Of a DNA stretch of 64,000 nucleotides, positions 29,267 to 39,331 are shown piece by piece (within the stretch, counting starts at the first letter, position 1; each line of letters starts with the position of its first letter). Source of the stretch: Nocardioides daedukensis (GTDB taxonomy: Bacteria; Actinomycetota; Actinomycetes; Propionibacteriales; Nocardioidaceae); contig NZ_JACCAA010000001.1 of the NCBI RefSeq assembly GCF_013408415.1, positions 2,046,001-2,110,000 of the forward strand, written 5' to 3'. A program made the position numbers and the translations under genes. The notes under the pieces were generated by a model that was not told the origin of the DNA, ran no database searches, and worked only from the letters and a program-made list of their open reading frames with translations.

Positions 29267-30512
29267 TCAGCATCTCCTGTGGAAGGTGACTTGCCCGTCG
29301 GGGCGCAGGGTGTGGTCATAAGCGGGATCGTGGACGCGTTGGTGGTGATGCGTGCACAGGCATCCGCCGTTGGCGATGGTGGTGGGCCGCCCTGGGACCA
29401 CGGCCTCCAATGGTGGACGTCGCACCATTCGGCCGGGACCGAGCAGCCCGTGGCTCGACACCACTTGTCGCGCAGGCGGATCATCTTGCGGGCCATCGGG
29501 GGATGCAGCCTGGTCGATCGGCCGGCGTCGAGCACCTGCCCGGCGCCACCCAGGACGCGGGAATCAGGTTGGCCTGGCAGGCCAGCCGGCGGGCATCGGC
29601 TGCGGTGATGGGGGTGGAGTCGTCGAAGCCGAGCCCGGCAGCTCCGAGCGTGCCCAGCAGCTGCTCCAGGGTCAGGGTGACGATCACCGTGGTCGCGTCC
29701 CCGCCATGATGGGGCAACCGGTCGGGATCGATGCGTTCCAACAAGTCGCCCAACGCCAGGGCCAGCAACCGATGCCTCGGGGCGCGCAGTCCGTCGGCGT
29801 CTGCGGCCTGCTTGCGGGGTTGGGCGAAGGCGTCGAGATTCTTCTCCAGGCGGTGCGCCACGGCGTCGGGCAGGATGCCGGACAGCCGGGTGGTGCCGTC
29901 ACCCATCGGCCGCAGCGAGAGGCGGGCACGTTCACGGGCGCGGCGCTCCTGATCGGCAAGGCGTTGGGCCTCGCGCTCCTGGGCGCTTGCAGGGTCGACC
30001 ACATCGGCAAGGTGGCGCCCCATCGCCCGCAACCGGGCAGGGTCCAGGTCGGCGGCGTGGGTGATCATCAGCTCTTCGGCGACCTGCAGCTGCTCACGGT
30101 CCAGCTCGTCGTCGACCTCGGCCAGGGCGTCGACGATCGCCTCGGTCTGCGCCAGCGTGAGTGATCCAGCGGCCAGGGCCGCGGCTGTGCGGGTCCAGCG
30201 AGACTCCAGCGCCTGGGCCAGTCGCAGCTGTCCGTGCGCCGCGCGGGCGTCGGTGTTCGTGTATGCCGCCAACCAGGCACCGGCGTTGCGGGCGCCGTCA
30301 CGCTCCGCGACATCGTCCGCACCAGCCAGCACCCGCAGCTTCAACGCAGCCACTCGCGACTCGGCTCGGACCAGGTCGACCAGCAGGCCGGCCTTCGCGT
30401 CGGTGGAGGCGAAGGTGGGCTGCGCATCAGCCAACGAGTCCAACAATCCGTGCATGTTTGCGACACCAGACACGAAGACCGAGCGACCCGAGTCGATCGG
30501 GAATTCGGTCAT
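29267..30512 (-). pseudogene. DUF222-HNH endonuclease gene broken by two frameshifts
   Basis: A DUF222 protein with C-terminal HNH nuclease domain, a family present in many copies in Nocardioides-type genomes. Residues 1-about 320 are intact in one frame from ATG 30512 (for example DERARLSLRP-like region, PRHRLLALALGDLLERID). Near 29555 the frame is lost; the next part, VLDAGRSTRLHPPMARKMI then WCDVHHWRPWSQGG, continues in a second frame, and near 29387 a second loss moves the end (TIANGGCLCTHHHQRVHDP) into a third frame, ending at 29267. Each shift is explained by one missing base. The nuclease core H-N-H is therefore split between frames. Sequencing error at GC-rich sites is the alternative. 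Confidence 0.8.
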
Positions 30513-30661
30513 CGGGATGCCTCCGTCCGCATCTTCTGCGAAGTAGATCGACCTCTTCAGATCGATCTCCGGTCGATTCCGGATGCGCTCTCAACGCCCT
30601 CCGAAACCTTCATCCGAGCATCCCACCCACCACCGACACTGATGATGGTTCGGCCCCAGGG

Positions 30662-31519
30662 TCAGTCGAGGTCCTGCGGCGCCATGTGCTCAGGCAGCAC
30701 GGCCGTCGACTCCGTCTCGTCCAGAAGACAGGTGCGACAGAAGTCCTCGCCGAACGGTGTCAGGTGGACCGATCGGCGTACGACCTTGGCGAACCGCACC
30801 GAGTGCATCGCCTCGAGCACGTCGGGCTGCGCCTCGACCACCTGGTATTCCATCGGGTCCTTCAGCTGTTCCTTCGAATACCAGATCAGCCCCAGCCGGA
30901 AGAGGTTGTTCAGGTAGGACGGCACCTGGTCCACATAACGCGTCCCGGCACGCGGGCCGATCATGTTCAGCCCCGCGGCCACGAGGTCGGAGCTGACCAT
31001 CCCGACCGGCCCACCCGTGCGTACGTCGACCGTCGCCTGCGGGCCGCTGCGCATGAGGAGGAGCAGGATCCGGCCCTCGTCGGGAGCCAGCTCGGAGAGG
31101 ATCCGCTCATAGGCGGGGTGCCCGGTCGAGTCGTCCCAGACGTTGCGACTCTTCTCGAGCAGCTCACGCCCGGCCTTGCGGAGGTCGACCGGGCTCGCGA
31201 CGTCGCGCCGGCTGCTGTGCGTCAGCGGGTTGGAGGTGCGCAGCGGCGGCACCGTCGGCTCACTCGACGACGATGAGTCGTCGGAAGGCTTGAGCGCTCC
31301 CCCGGCCACCTCGGCCACGCCGTTGACGAGGACCTTTGCGGCAGTGGCCACGTCGGAGGCGAAGTCGATCGCCTCCGTGGGCGAGGAGGCCGCGCGGAAC
31401 AGGCGACGCCCGATGCCGAAACCGGTCGCCACCGCCCACTCCGTGGTGTGCCAGGCCGCGCCTGCGGCCAGACGCGCCACCGAGGACTCGTCCGGTTGCT
31501 GCTGTCGGTCAAGACTCAT
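30662..31519 (-). CDS. Abi-alpha/DUF4393-like protein
   Basis: 285 residues without signal peptide; a Ser-rich break at about 80-90 separates a mildly hydrophobic N-terminal region from the C-terminal domain. The C-terminal portion (HPAYERILSELAPDEGRILLLL, and LTPFGEDFCRTCL near the end) resembles the Abi-alpha domain first noted in abortive-infection proteins, though members occur widely and are not proven defence genes. It starts 11 bases after the DUF445 gene stop, so the two are likely one transcript. That neighbour is a membrane protein, so an envelope role is as plausible as phage exclusion. The call rests on a remembered C-terminal signature. Confidence 0.6.
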   Translation of the reverse strand: MSLDRQQQPDESSVARLAAGAAWHTTEWAVATGFGIGRRLFRAASSPTEAIDFASDVATAAKVLVNGVAEVAGGALKPSDDSSSSSEPTVPPLRTSNPLTHSSRRDVASPVDLRKAGRELLEKSRNVWDDSTGHPAYERILSELAPDEGRILLLLMRSGPQATVDVRTGGPVGMVSSDLVAAGLNMIGPRAGTRYVDQVPSYLNNLFRLGLIWYSKEQLKDPMEYQVVEAQPDVLEAMHSVRFAKVVRRSVHLTPFGEDFCRTCLLDETESTAVLPEHMAPQDLD

Positions 31520-31530
31520 CTGTCCTCATC

Positions 31531-32868
31531 TCAGTGCACTCCTGCCGCCGCGAAGATCGCCCAGTGCAGGAATCCTCCCGCAAACCCCATGATCGCGCCG
31601 TGGGCATAGAGCATCCACTCGTCCTCCTTGATCGCGGCTCGCATCATCTCGACGAAGTCGCGGGGAGGGAGCTCCTTGGTACGTGCGCCGATCAGCTGGC
31701 GGATCTTCTCCGACTGCTGCCTGCTGAACTCCGGGTCCTTGAACGGGGTGATCGTGCGGCCGACGGCCTCCGTGGCGAAGGCGCCGGTCACCGCGGCGTA
31801 CTCCTTCTTGCCCATCGCGACCCGGACCGCACCGCGCAACGGCCCGGCCGCCTGGTCGATGGCGGGGGCCATCGCGGTGGCCAGCATCTGCCGGGTGCGG
31901 TCGCCGCGCGGGCCGTCGAGCAGGAAGTCACCGATGTTCTCGAGGGTGATCACCTCGTCGGCGATGATCTGCGCGTAGACCTCGGCGGCCTCGGGCTGAC
32001 GGCGCGGGAAGAGGCCCTGGAACGTGATCCCGAACCGCTTCTGCTTCTCCGGCGGCTCGAAGATCAACCACATGCCCAGGGCGTTGGTGACCCAGCCGAC
32101 CAGAATCCCCAGGAAGGGCAGCGTCCACCACGGGCTGTGCAGGGCGTGGTCGATGAACGCGACCGGGACGCCGAGCAGGAACCCGAAGATGAAACCGAAG
32201 TTGACCATCATCCGCAGCTCCTTCCTTCCGAAGTCGCGGAAGATGCGGACCACGAGCGAGGGGTCCTTGGAGAACTGGTCGATCACCATGATCTTGGGAT
32301 CGAGCAGCTGGTCGATGTGTATGCCGATCTCGGTGGTGATCCGGCGCACGATCCCGGGCAGCTGGGCTTGCACGCGGTCATAGACCGCCTGCTTGCCGAA
32401 CGACGGTACGTCGCGCCACATCGCCGGGTGCTCGCGCTGCATGACTTCGTTGACCAGCTCGGGGATGTCCGGCTCGAAGACGGCCACGATGTGCTCGGCG
32501 ATCTTCTCGGGCTCCAGCTGTTGATAGAACTCAGCCGGCGTGCCCAGCTTGGCGATCGCCTTGTCGACGGCGATCGATCCCATCTTCGCGGCGCGGGCAG
32601 GAACAATGCCCTGCCAGCCGAGGCCGCCTTGGAGGACGCCGGGGATCTCCTGGATCTTGCGCGGAGCAAGCCGGGAGAGCTGAGCCATCCCGGGGACCTT
32701 GATCCCGTGGAAGTGGACCGGGTTGAAGAGCATGATCAGCCCGGTCCAGTTGATCAACCAGCCGACCACGGCCGTGAAGATCGGGATGGTGAGGAACGCG
32801 AGCCAGTTGACGTCGCTGAAGTAGGCCTCGAGCCCACTCTGGATCGATTCGAGCGACGCACCCACCAC
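31531..32868 (-). CDS. DUF445-family membrane protein
   Basis: 445 residues. The DUF445 pattern is clear: an N-terminal membrane helix followed by WLINWTGLIMLFNPVHFHG, a long cytosolic or periplasmic alpha-helical section (about 90-215), then a repeat-like second membrane pair with GILVGWVTNALGMWLIFEPPE, which mirrors the first (the family has this internal two-fold symmetry), a further helical region and a C-terminal hydrophobic helix (about 420-440). Function in bacteria is unknown; it is thought to act at the membrane. GTG 32868 is taken as start (GTG 32865 would also do). It is cotranscribed with the Abi-alpha-like gene downstream. Confidence 0.88.
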   Translation of the reverse strand: MVGASLESIQSGLEAYFSDVNWLAFLTIPIFTAVVGWLINWTGLIMLFNPVHFHGIKVPGMAQLSRLAPRKIQEIPGVLQGGLGWQGIVPARAAKMGSIAVDKAIAKLGTPAEFYQQLEPEKIAEHIVAVFEPDIPELVNEVMQREHPAMWRDVPSFGKQAVYDRVQAQLPGIVRRITTEIGIHIDQLLDPKIMVIDQFSKDPSLVVRIFRDFGRKELRMMVNFGFIFGFLLGVPVAFIDHALHSPWWTLPFLGILVGWVTNALGMWLIFEPPEKQKRFGITFQGLFPRRQPEAAEVYAQIIADEVITLENIGDFLLDGPRGDRTRQMLATAMAPAIDQAAGPLRGAVRVAMGKKEYAAVTGAFATEAVGRTITPFKDPEFSRQQSEKIRQLIGARTKELPPRDFVEMMRAAIKEDEWMLYAHGAIMGFAGGFLHWAIFAAAGVH

Positions 32869-32958
32869 CTTTCGTGTCCAAGCCCGCCCCTGAGCGCAGA
32901 GACTATCGACTCCAGCCCCCGGCGGAAGGCGATCCCAAAGCGCTGACGAATCGGGCGA

Positions 32959-33585
32959 TCACCGCCGCGCGGCAGCCACGTCCATCCCGACGGCCATTCC
33001 GACCAGTGCCTCGACCATCGCGCCCGTGTCCAGGTCGGTGGGGGTGACGACCAGACCGAGGACGAATCTGACGTAGAGATCGGCGACGACCTCGGTGGCG
33101 GCGTCGTCCGCTTCGGGCCAGCGACCCTTGATGATCGCGGCCAGGCGGGTCCGAACCGGAACGATGATGAGGTCCGAACGCAACGTCAGGATCGGGATCA
33201 GGCCGTCGGTCGAGCCGTTCCTGGCGTCGGCCAGCATGCGCCCGACCATCTTGTGGCCGGCGGTCTCGTCGAGCATCCAGGTGAGCCCCTGGCGAACTGC
33301 GTCGCTGAAGCGGTCCGCGGCCTGGATCTGGGCCTCGAGCTCGACCAGGAACCGCTCGAGCTCGCGATGGAAGATCGCCAACGAGAGCTGGTCCTTGGTT
33401 CCGAACTCGTTGTAGATCGTCTGCCGACTGACGCCCACGTCTCGAGCGATGTCCGCGATCCGCACCTGCCCCCAGGTGGACTCGTTCGCCCGGGCCCAGG
33501 CGGCGTCGAGGATCGAGGCGCGAAGGAGGCCGTGCACCTTGTTGCGGAAGGTCTCGCCGCCGGCCCCTTCGGCTTCCTGGTTCAT
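32959..33585 (-). CDS. TetR-family transcriptional regulator
   Basis: 208 residues. A TetR-type helix-turn-helix occupies about 20-70: ILDAAWARANESTWGQVRIADIA, then VSRQTIYNEFGTKDQLSLAI, the canonical recognition helix and following YNEF turn. The rest is the ligand-binding helical core (hydrophobic C-terminal helices, FVLGLVVTPTDLDTG). ATG 33585 has no strong Shine-Dalgarno. There is no obvious divergent target; it lies 73 bases from the end of hspR and 90 bases upstream of the DUF445 gene, which is the likeliest neighbour to be controlled. The ligand is unknown. Confidence 0.9.
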   Translation of the reverse strand: MNQEAEGAGGETFRNKVHGLLRASILDAAWARANESTWGQVRIADIARDVGVSRQTIYNEFGTKDQLSLAIFHRELERFLVELEAQIQAADRFSDAVRQGLTWMLDETAGHKMVGRMLADARNGSTDGLIPILTLRSDLIIVPVRTRLAAIIKGRWPEADDAATEVVADLYVRFVLGLVVTPTDLDTGAMVEALVGMAVGMDVAAARR

Positions 33586-33658
33586 GGGACGAACTTTACG
33601 TCATCGAGGATTCGTCAACCGAGTGATCATCCGCGACCCGCTGTTCCGCAGGAGACCG

Positions 33659-34069
33659 TCAGCGGCCGCGGCGCCATACGACCATCTGCGAGCCGGAACG
33701 CTCGCGCAGCACGGGCACGCGGTTGGACACGCTGGGCGGGGTCACGGCCAGCAGCTCCCGCATCGCCTCGCGGGTCGCGGCCACCTCTGCGAGCAGCTCC
33801 TCGTTGCGGGCCTGCAGCGCGTCGATCCTGTTCTCCAGCTCGAGGATGCGGCGCACTCCCTCGATGCCAATGCCATGGGCGGTGAGATCCGCGATCACGC
33901 GCAACATCTCGATGTCACGCGATGAATAGCGCCGACCGCCCCCGCCGGTGCGATTGGGGGTGATCAGGCCCATCCGCTCGTAGGTCCGCAGCGTCTGCGG
34001 GTGCAGCCCGGCCAGCTCCGCGGCCACGCTGATCACATAGACGCCGACGGCGGGATCGGGGGCCACCAT
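33659..34069 (-). CDS. hspR: Heat-shock repressor HspR (MerR family)
   Basis: 136 residues. HspR binds HAIR inverted repeats and, helped by DnaK, represses chaperone genes until heat shock titrates DnaK away. The MerR-type helix-turn-helix is at about 10-75: VAAELAGLHPQTLRTYERMG, then the wing NRTGGGGRRYSSRDIEMLR, followed by a coiled coil (ALQARNEELLAEVAATREAM) and a basic end (VVWRRGR). ATG 34069 is 2 nt past the dnaJ stop, closing the dnaK-grpE-dnaJ-hspR operon, as in streptomycetes and mycobacteria. It provides the feedback loop that controls its own operon and clpB, both of which carry HAIR sites in this window. Confidence 0.96.
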   Translation of the reverse strand: MVAPDPAVGVYVISVAAELAGLHPQTLRTYERMGLITPNRTGGGGRRYSSRDIEMLRVIADLTAHGIGIEGVRRILELENRIDALQARNEELLAEVAATREAMRELLAVTPPSVSNRVPVLRERSGSQMVVWRRGR

Positions 34070-34071
34070 GC

Positions 34072-35223
34072 TCAGGCCTCCTCGAACAGCTTGCTGCGCA
34101 ACGGCTTCCCGCTGGTGGCCTGGCGATAGGCCTCGACCGCCTCACGGGCGGCCTGGTCCAGCATCGCTGGGACGTGCACCTCGAGGGTGACCAGCAGGTC
34201 GGCGTTGGTGCCGTCCTTCTTCTTCGCGCCGCGACCTCGGACCCGGAAGGTGCGCCCGTTGGGTGTGCCGGCCGGGATCTTCAGCGTCACCGGTGCGCCA
34301 CCGAGGGTGGGCACCTTGATCTCCGCGCCGAGCGCGGCCTCGTCGAAGGAGACCGGGACCTCGAGGGTCAGGTTGTCGCCCTTGCGCCCGAAGAGTCGGT
34401 GGGGAGTGACCTTCACAGTGACGAAGAGGTCGCCGTTGGGGCCGCCGTTCTCGCCGGTGCCGCCCTTGCCGCGCAGCCGGATCCGCTGGCCGTCCTTGAC
34501 GCCGGCGGGGATCCGGGCCTGGATCGAGCGTGCCGAGGTGCCGCGACCAGAGCCGAGGCAGGTCGGGCAGGGCTCGTCATAGACCAGTTGCCGTCCACCG
34601 CATGCGGGGCAGGTCTCGTTGAGGGTGAATGCTCCGCCCGAGGTCGAGGCGACCATGCCGGCGCCCTCGCAGACCTGGCAGATGTGTGGCTTGGTGCCCG
34701 GCTTGCCGCCGGTGCCCGAGCAGGTGGCGCAGGGGGACTCAGAGGTCAGCCGCAGGCTGATCGTCACGCCGTCCATCGCGTCGACGAAGCTGATCGTGGC
34801 GTTGCTCTCCACGTCGGGGCCACGTTGGGGTCGGGGGGCGCGACGGCCGCCTGCGCGGGTGCCCCCGAAGAGGTCGCCGAACATGTCACCGAAGCCGCCG
34901 CCACCGGCAGCCCGGTCACGGAGCAGGTCGTTGATGTCGAACCCGCCGCCGCCACCGCCACCGAAGCCGCCACCGAACCCACCCATCGGGGCGCTGCGGA
35001 TGGCGTCGTACTCCGGGCGCTTCTCGGCGTCCCCGACCACGTCGTAGGCCTCGGCGACAGCCTTGAACTTCTCGTGCTTCTTCTCGTCGCCGGGGTTGGA
35101 GTCCGGGTGGTTGGCGCGCGCAAGACGGCGATAGGCCTTCTTGATCTCGTCGGCGCTGGCGTCCTTCGAGACCCCGAGCTCTGCGTAGTAGTCCTTGCTC
35201 GCCCAGTCGGCCTTGCCGCTCAT
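34072..35223 (-). CDS. dnaJ: Chaperone DnaJ (Hsp40)
   Basis: 383 residues, the usual length for a type I Hsp40. It delivers unfolded proteins to DnaK and stimulates its ATPase. Domains: J domain 8-75 with HPD at 39-41, a Gly/Phe-rich linker (about 80-110), the zinc-binding domain with four motifs (CATCSGTG, CQVCEGAG, CPACGGRQ, CPTCLGSG) and two C-terminal beta domains ending near 360. The third zinc motif ends in GRQ rather than GxG. ATG 35223 fits the MSGKADWASKDYYAELGV start. Third gene of the heat-shock operon, 52 bases from grpE. Confidence 0.97.
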   Translation of the reverse strand: MSGKADWASKDYYAELGVSKDASADEIKKAYRRLARANHPDSNPGDEKKHEKFKAVAEAYDVVGDAEKRPEYDAIRSAPMGGFGGGFGGGGGGGFDINDLLRDRAAGGGGFGDMFGDLFGGTRAGGRRAPRPQRGPDVESNATISFVDAMDGVTISLRLTSESPCATCSGTGGKPGTKPHICQVCEGAGMVASTSGGAFTLNETCPACGGRQLVYDEPCPTCLGSGRGTSARSIQARIPAGVKDGQRIRLRGKGGTGENGGPNGDLFVTVKVTPHRLFGRKGDNLTLEVPVSFDEAALGAEIKVPTLGGAPVTLKIPAGTPNGRTFRVRGRGAKKKDGTNADLLVTLEVHVPAMLDQAAREAVEAYRQATSGKPLRSKLFEEA

Positions 35224-35275
35224 GCGCGCGCCTCCCTTCCGTCGTCGTTTCCGGTGATGCTCTGGTGGGTCCTGA

Positions 35276-35922
35276 TCACTCTGCAGCGGGAGCGTCGGCC
35301 GGTGCCGATGCCGCGCCCGGTGCAGCGGGGTCGACCACGAGGACCTGGGCCGCGCGTACGACGCGTTCCCCGATCTTGTAGCCGCCCTTGGCCACGATCT
35401 TCACCGTGGTGACCTCGACCTCGGCATCCTCGCCCAGGTGGGAGAGGGCGTCGTGGATCGTCGGATCGAACACGTCGCCGGGCGCGCCGTAGCGCACCAG
35501 GCCCTGCCCTGCGACGACCCGCTCCAGCTGGTCGGCGACCGCGCGGAACCCGTCATCGAGCGGACCGTGCTCCTTGGCCCGGTCGATGTTGTCGAGAACC
35601 TCGGTGATCGGGGCGAGCGCCGAGAAGGTGGCGTTCTCCTTGATCAGCTCGCGGTCCCGGTCGACCCGGCGCTTGTAGTTGAGGAACTCGGCCTGCAGGC
35701 GCTGCAGGTCGAGGGTCCGCTCCTCGAGCTCCATCTTGGTGACGGTGAGCTCGTCGGTGGCCGACTCGGAGGGATCCTCGCCCGCTACGTCACCGGGTTC
35801 ACCCGGCGACCCCGGGGAGGGTGCGGCCTCAGCGGCCGCACCCTCCTCCACGGTCTCACCGGCGTCTGCCGGGTCGGGGAGGTCCTGGCTCGGGTCCTGG
35901 GGGGACTCGTCGGGGCCTTGGG

Positions 35923-35926
<4 letters not shown>
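35276..35926 (-). CDS. grpE: Nucleotide-exchange factor GrpE
   Basis: 216 residues. GrpE releases ADP from DnaK. A long acidic, Ala/Glu/Pro-rich N-terminal tail (about 1-65) precedes the dimerising coiled coil (about 65-110, [20 protein letters not shown]) and the beta-wing domain, with the family pattern GVRxGAPGDxFDPxxHDAL seen as [17 protein letters not shown]. The GTG start overlaps the dnaK stop by 4 nt, indicating translational coupling. Acidic tails of this kind are common in actinobacterial GrpE. Confidence 0.95.
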
Positions 35927-37785
<1,859 letters not shown>

Positions 37786-37900
37786 GGGAGTGCCTCCATT
37801 GTGTGTTTCGTGTTCCCGGGTGTCCCCGGGGAGTCTGTTCGGCGACCGTGGTGGCCCGCCTTCGGGTCCATCCTGCGTCGCGATGTCGAGTGTTGCAAAC

Positions 37901-37925
37901 AAGTTGAGTCGAATCAACTCAACTT
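37901..37925. promoter_or_regulatory. HAIR operator (HspR site) upstream of dnaK
   Basis: Inverted repeat AAGTTGAGT-N7-ACTCAACTT with the same arms as the clpB site at 27471-27495. It lies 116 bases before dnaK and 144 bases before the divergent SRPBCC gene, so HspR could also affect that gene, though the distance makes the dnaK promoter the main target. Confidence 0.92.
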
Positions 37926-38068
37926 CTGTCACTGGGCACAACTCATGATGGGCGGGATCCATTCCCGTCCCGAATGGGAAAGTTGTCTTGCGGGTACCGC
38001 CCTGTTGAACCGAAGGCCGCAGGTGCCGCAACCCGGCACCGGGTCGCCACACCGACCGAAGGAGAACG

Positions 38069-38527
38069 ATGAGCCAGATCGAGAAGTCCATCGACGTCAA
38101 CGTGCCGGTGAGCACGGCCTACAACCAGTGGACCCAGTTCGAGTCCTTCCCGCAGTTCATGAGCGGGGTGGAATCCATCACCCAGGTGGACGAGAAGCGC
38201 AACCACTGGGTCACCAACATCGCCGGGGTCGAGCGTGAGTTCGACACCGAGATCACCGAGCAGCACCCCGACGAGCGCGTTGCGTGGACGAGCGTCGGTG
38301 GCGAGGCCCAGCACGCGGGCGTCGTCACCTTCCACCGGATCGACGACAACCAGACCCGGGTGATGGTCCAGATCGACTGGAAGCCCACCGGGATCGCCGA
38401 GAAGGTCGGGTCGGCCATCAACGTCGACGACCACCAGGTCAAGCGCGACCTGGACCGGTTCAAGGAGTTCATCGAGACCCGCGGCCAGGCGTCCGGCGCA
38501 TGGCGGGGAGACGTCGACGCGGGCTGA
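38069..38527 (+). CDS. SRPBCC-family (polyketide cyclase/dehydrase-like) protein
   Basis: 152 residues, ATG 38069 with a strong AAGGAG at 38058-38063. The START-like fold is recognised from the N-terminal [25 protein letters not shown] opening (read as [20 protein letters not shown]) and the conserved pattern of strands with [11 protein letters not shown]. Members bind small hydrophobic ligands in a helix-grip cavity; this subgroup is often stress-induced. The C-terminus is a helix ending [10 protein letters not shown]. It is divergent from dnaK, 283 bases away, and convergent with the PepSY gene beyond a strong terminator. Ligand unknown. Confidence 0.85.
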   Translation: MSQIEKSIDVNVPVSTAYNQWTQFESFPQFMSGVESITQVDEKRNHWVTNIAGVEREFDTEITEQHPDERVAWTSVGGEAQHAGVVTFHRIDDNQTRVMVQIDWKPTGIAEKVGSAINVDDHQVKRDLDRFKEFIETRGQASGAWRGDVDAG

Positions 38528-38554
38528 CCCGCCCAGCGTCACCGTCGTACACGT

Positions 38555-38590
38555 CAACGGCGCACCTCCCAGGTGGGAGGTGCGCCGTTG
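38555..38590. terminator. Bidirectional terminator hairpin
   Basis: A perfect 16-base inverted repeat (arms 38555-38570 and 38575-38590) around a four-base loop AGGT, between the converging SRPBCC and PepSY genes. Symmetry and position suggest it ends both transcripts. No U-tract is seen, as often in actinobacteria. Confidence 0.85.
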
Positions 38591-38604
38591 TGCGTCGTAC
38601 GACT

Positions 38605-39243
38605 TCAGTCGTCGCGGTTGCTGGAGAGGACCTTGTGGTTCGCGTCGAGCCGGACGCTCCACTCGGTGCCGTCGGTCTTCGTCACCTCGACCTCATAACC
38701 CCCGCTGCCGCCTCCGTCGTCGTCCCGGTCGACGTCGGTGACGGTTCCGCCACCGATCTCGGCAAGTGCCGCCTTCTTGGCCGCCGCGGTCTCGGCTGCG
38801 GTGAGCGGCGCCTCGTTGTCGTCCCTGTCGTCCCCGTCCGTGCTGTCGTCCCGGTCGTCCCTGCCCTCACCGTCGTCACTGTCGTCCCCGTCGTCGTCGG
38901 GTCCTTCGGTCTCGGTGCTGACGACCTTGCGGTCCTTGTCCAGGCGTACGTCGACCTGGGTGCCGTCCTCGCGGGTGACCTCGACCTCGTAGAAGCCGTC
39001 GTCCTCCTCCGCCTCGGTGACCTGGCCGCCGCCGGCGGCCTTCACTGCGACGCCGGAGAGCTTGTCGCGCTCGGCGTCACCGAGGTCGTCGTCCGCTACG
39101 CCTGCCCAGACCGCTCCGCCGATGCCGAGCACCGCGATCGCGGCGACGGCCGGGATCAGCACCCGGCGGGTACGCCGTCCGCGGCCGCCGGCAGCTGCCT
39201 GGGCCTGGTTGTCCTCGTGGGTTCCGTTGTGTGACTCGTTCAT
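38605..39243 (-). CDS. Membrane-anchored protein with two PepSY-like domains and an acidic linker
   Basis: 212 residues from ATG 39243. A basic N-terminal cytosolic part ends in RGRRTRR, followed by one transmembrane helix (about 29-48). Two repeats of a PepSY-like fold then lie outside the cell: the first has AVKAAGGGQVTEAE with YEVEVTREDGTQVDVRLDKD, the second ALAEIGGGTVTDVD with YEVEVTKTDGTEWSVRLDAN. Between them (about 112-145) is a stretch almost entirely Asp and Glu. It lies downstream of the two-component genes in the same direction; 88 bases separate it from the kinase stop. PepSY modules often sit in signal-receiving or protease-inhibiting proteins. Confidence 0.8.
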   Translation of the reverse strand: MNESHNGTHEDNQAQAAAGGRGRRTRRVLIPAVAAIAVLGIGGAVWAGVADDDLGDAERDKLSGVAVKAAGGGQVTEAEEDDGFYEVEVTREDGTQVDVRLDKDRKVVSTETEGPDDDGDDSDDGEGRDDRDDSTDGDDRDDNEAPLTAAETAAAKKAALAEIGGGTVTDVDRDDDGGGSGGYEVEVTKTDGTEWSVRLDANHKVLSSNRDD

Positions 39244-39331
39244 GGGGCTGCTTCCTCTCGTGTGGCTGATGCGATGGAGGAAGCGTGTCGCTTGGCGGCT
39301 GAACCCAGCCTGAACCTGCCTGAACGTCCGT

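Noticed and set aside
33590..33620. Possible palindrome upstream of the TetR gene (TTTACGTC and TTCGTCAA)
   Set aside because: Only five of eight positions pair; too weak to call an operator.
37940..37985. Nested inverted repeats CCATTC...GAATGG and TTCCC...GGGAA between dnaK and the SRPBCC gene
   Set aside because: Short arms and overlapping alternatives; no clear regulatory family pattern.
37990..38000. GGGTAC as a sigma-B-like minus-10 element before the SRPBCC gene
   Set aside because: No GTTT minus-35 element is found 14-16 bases upstream.
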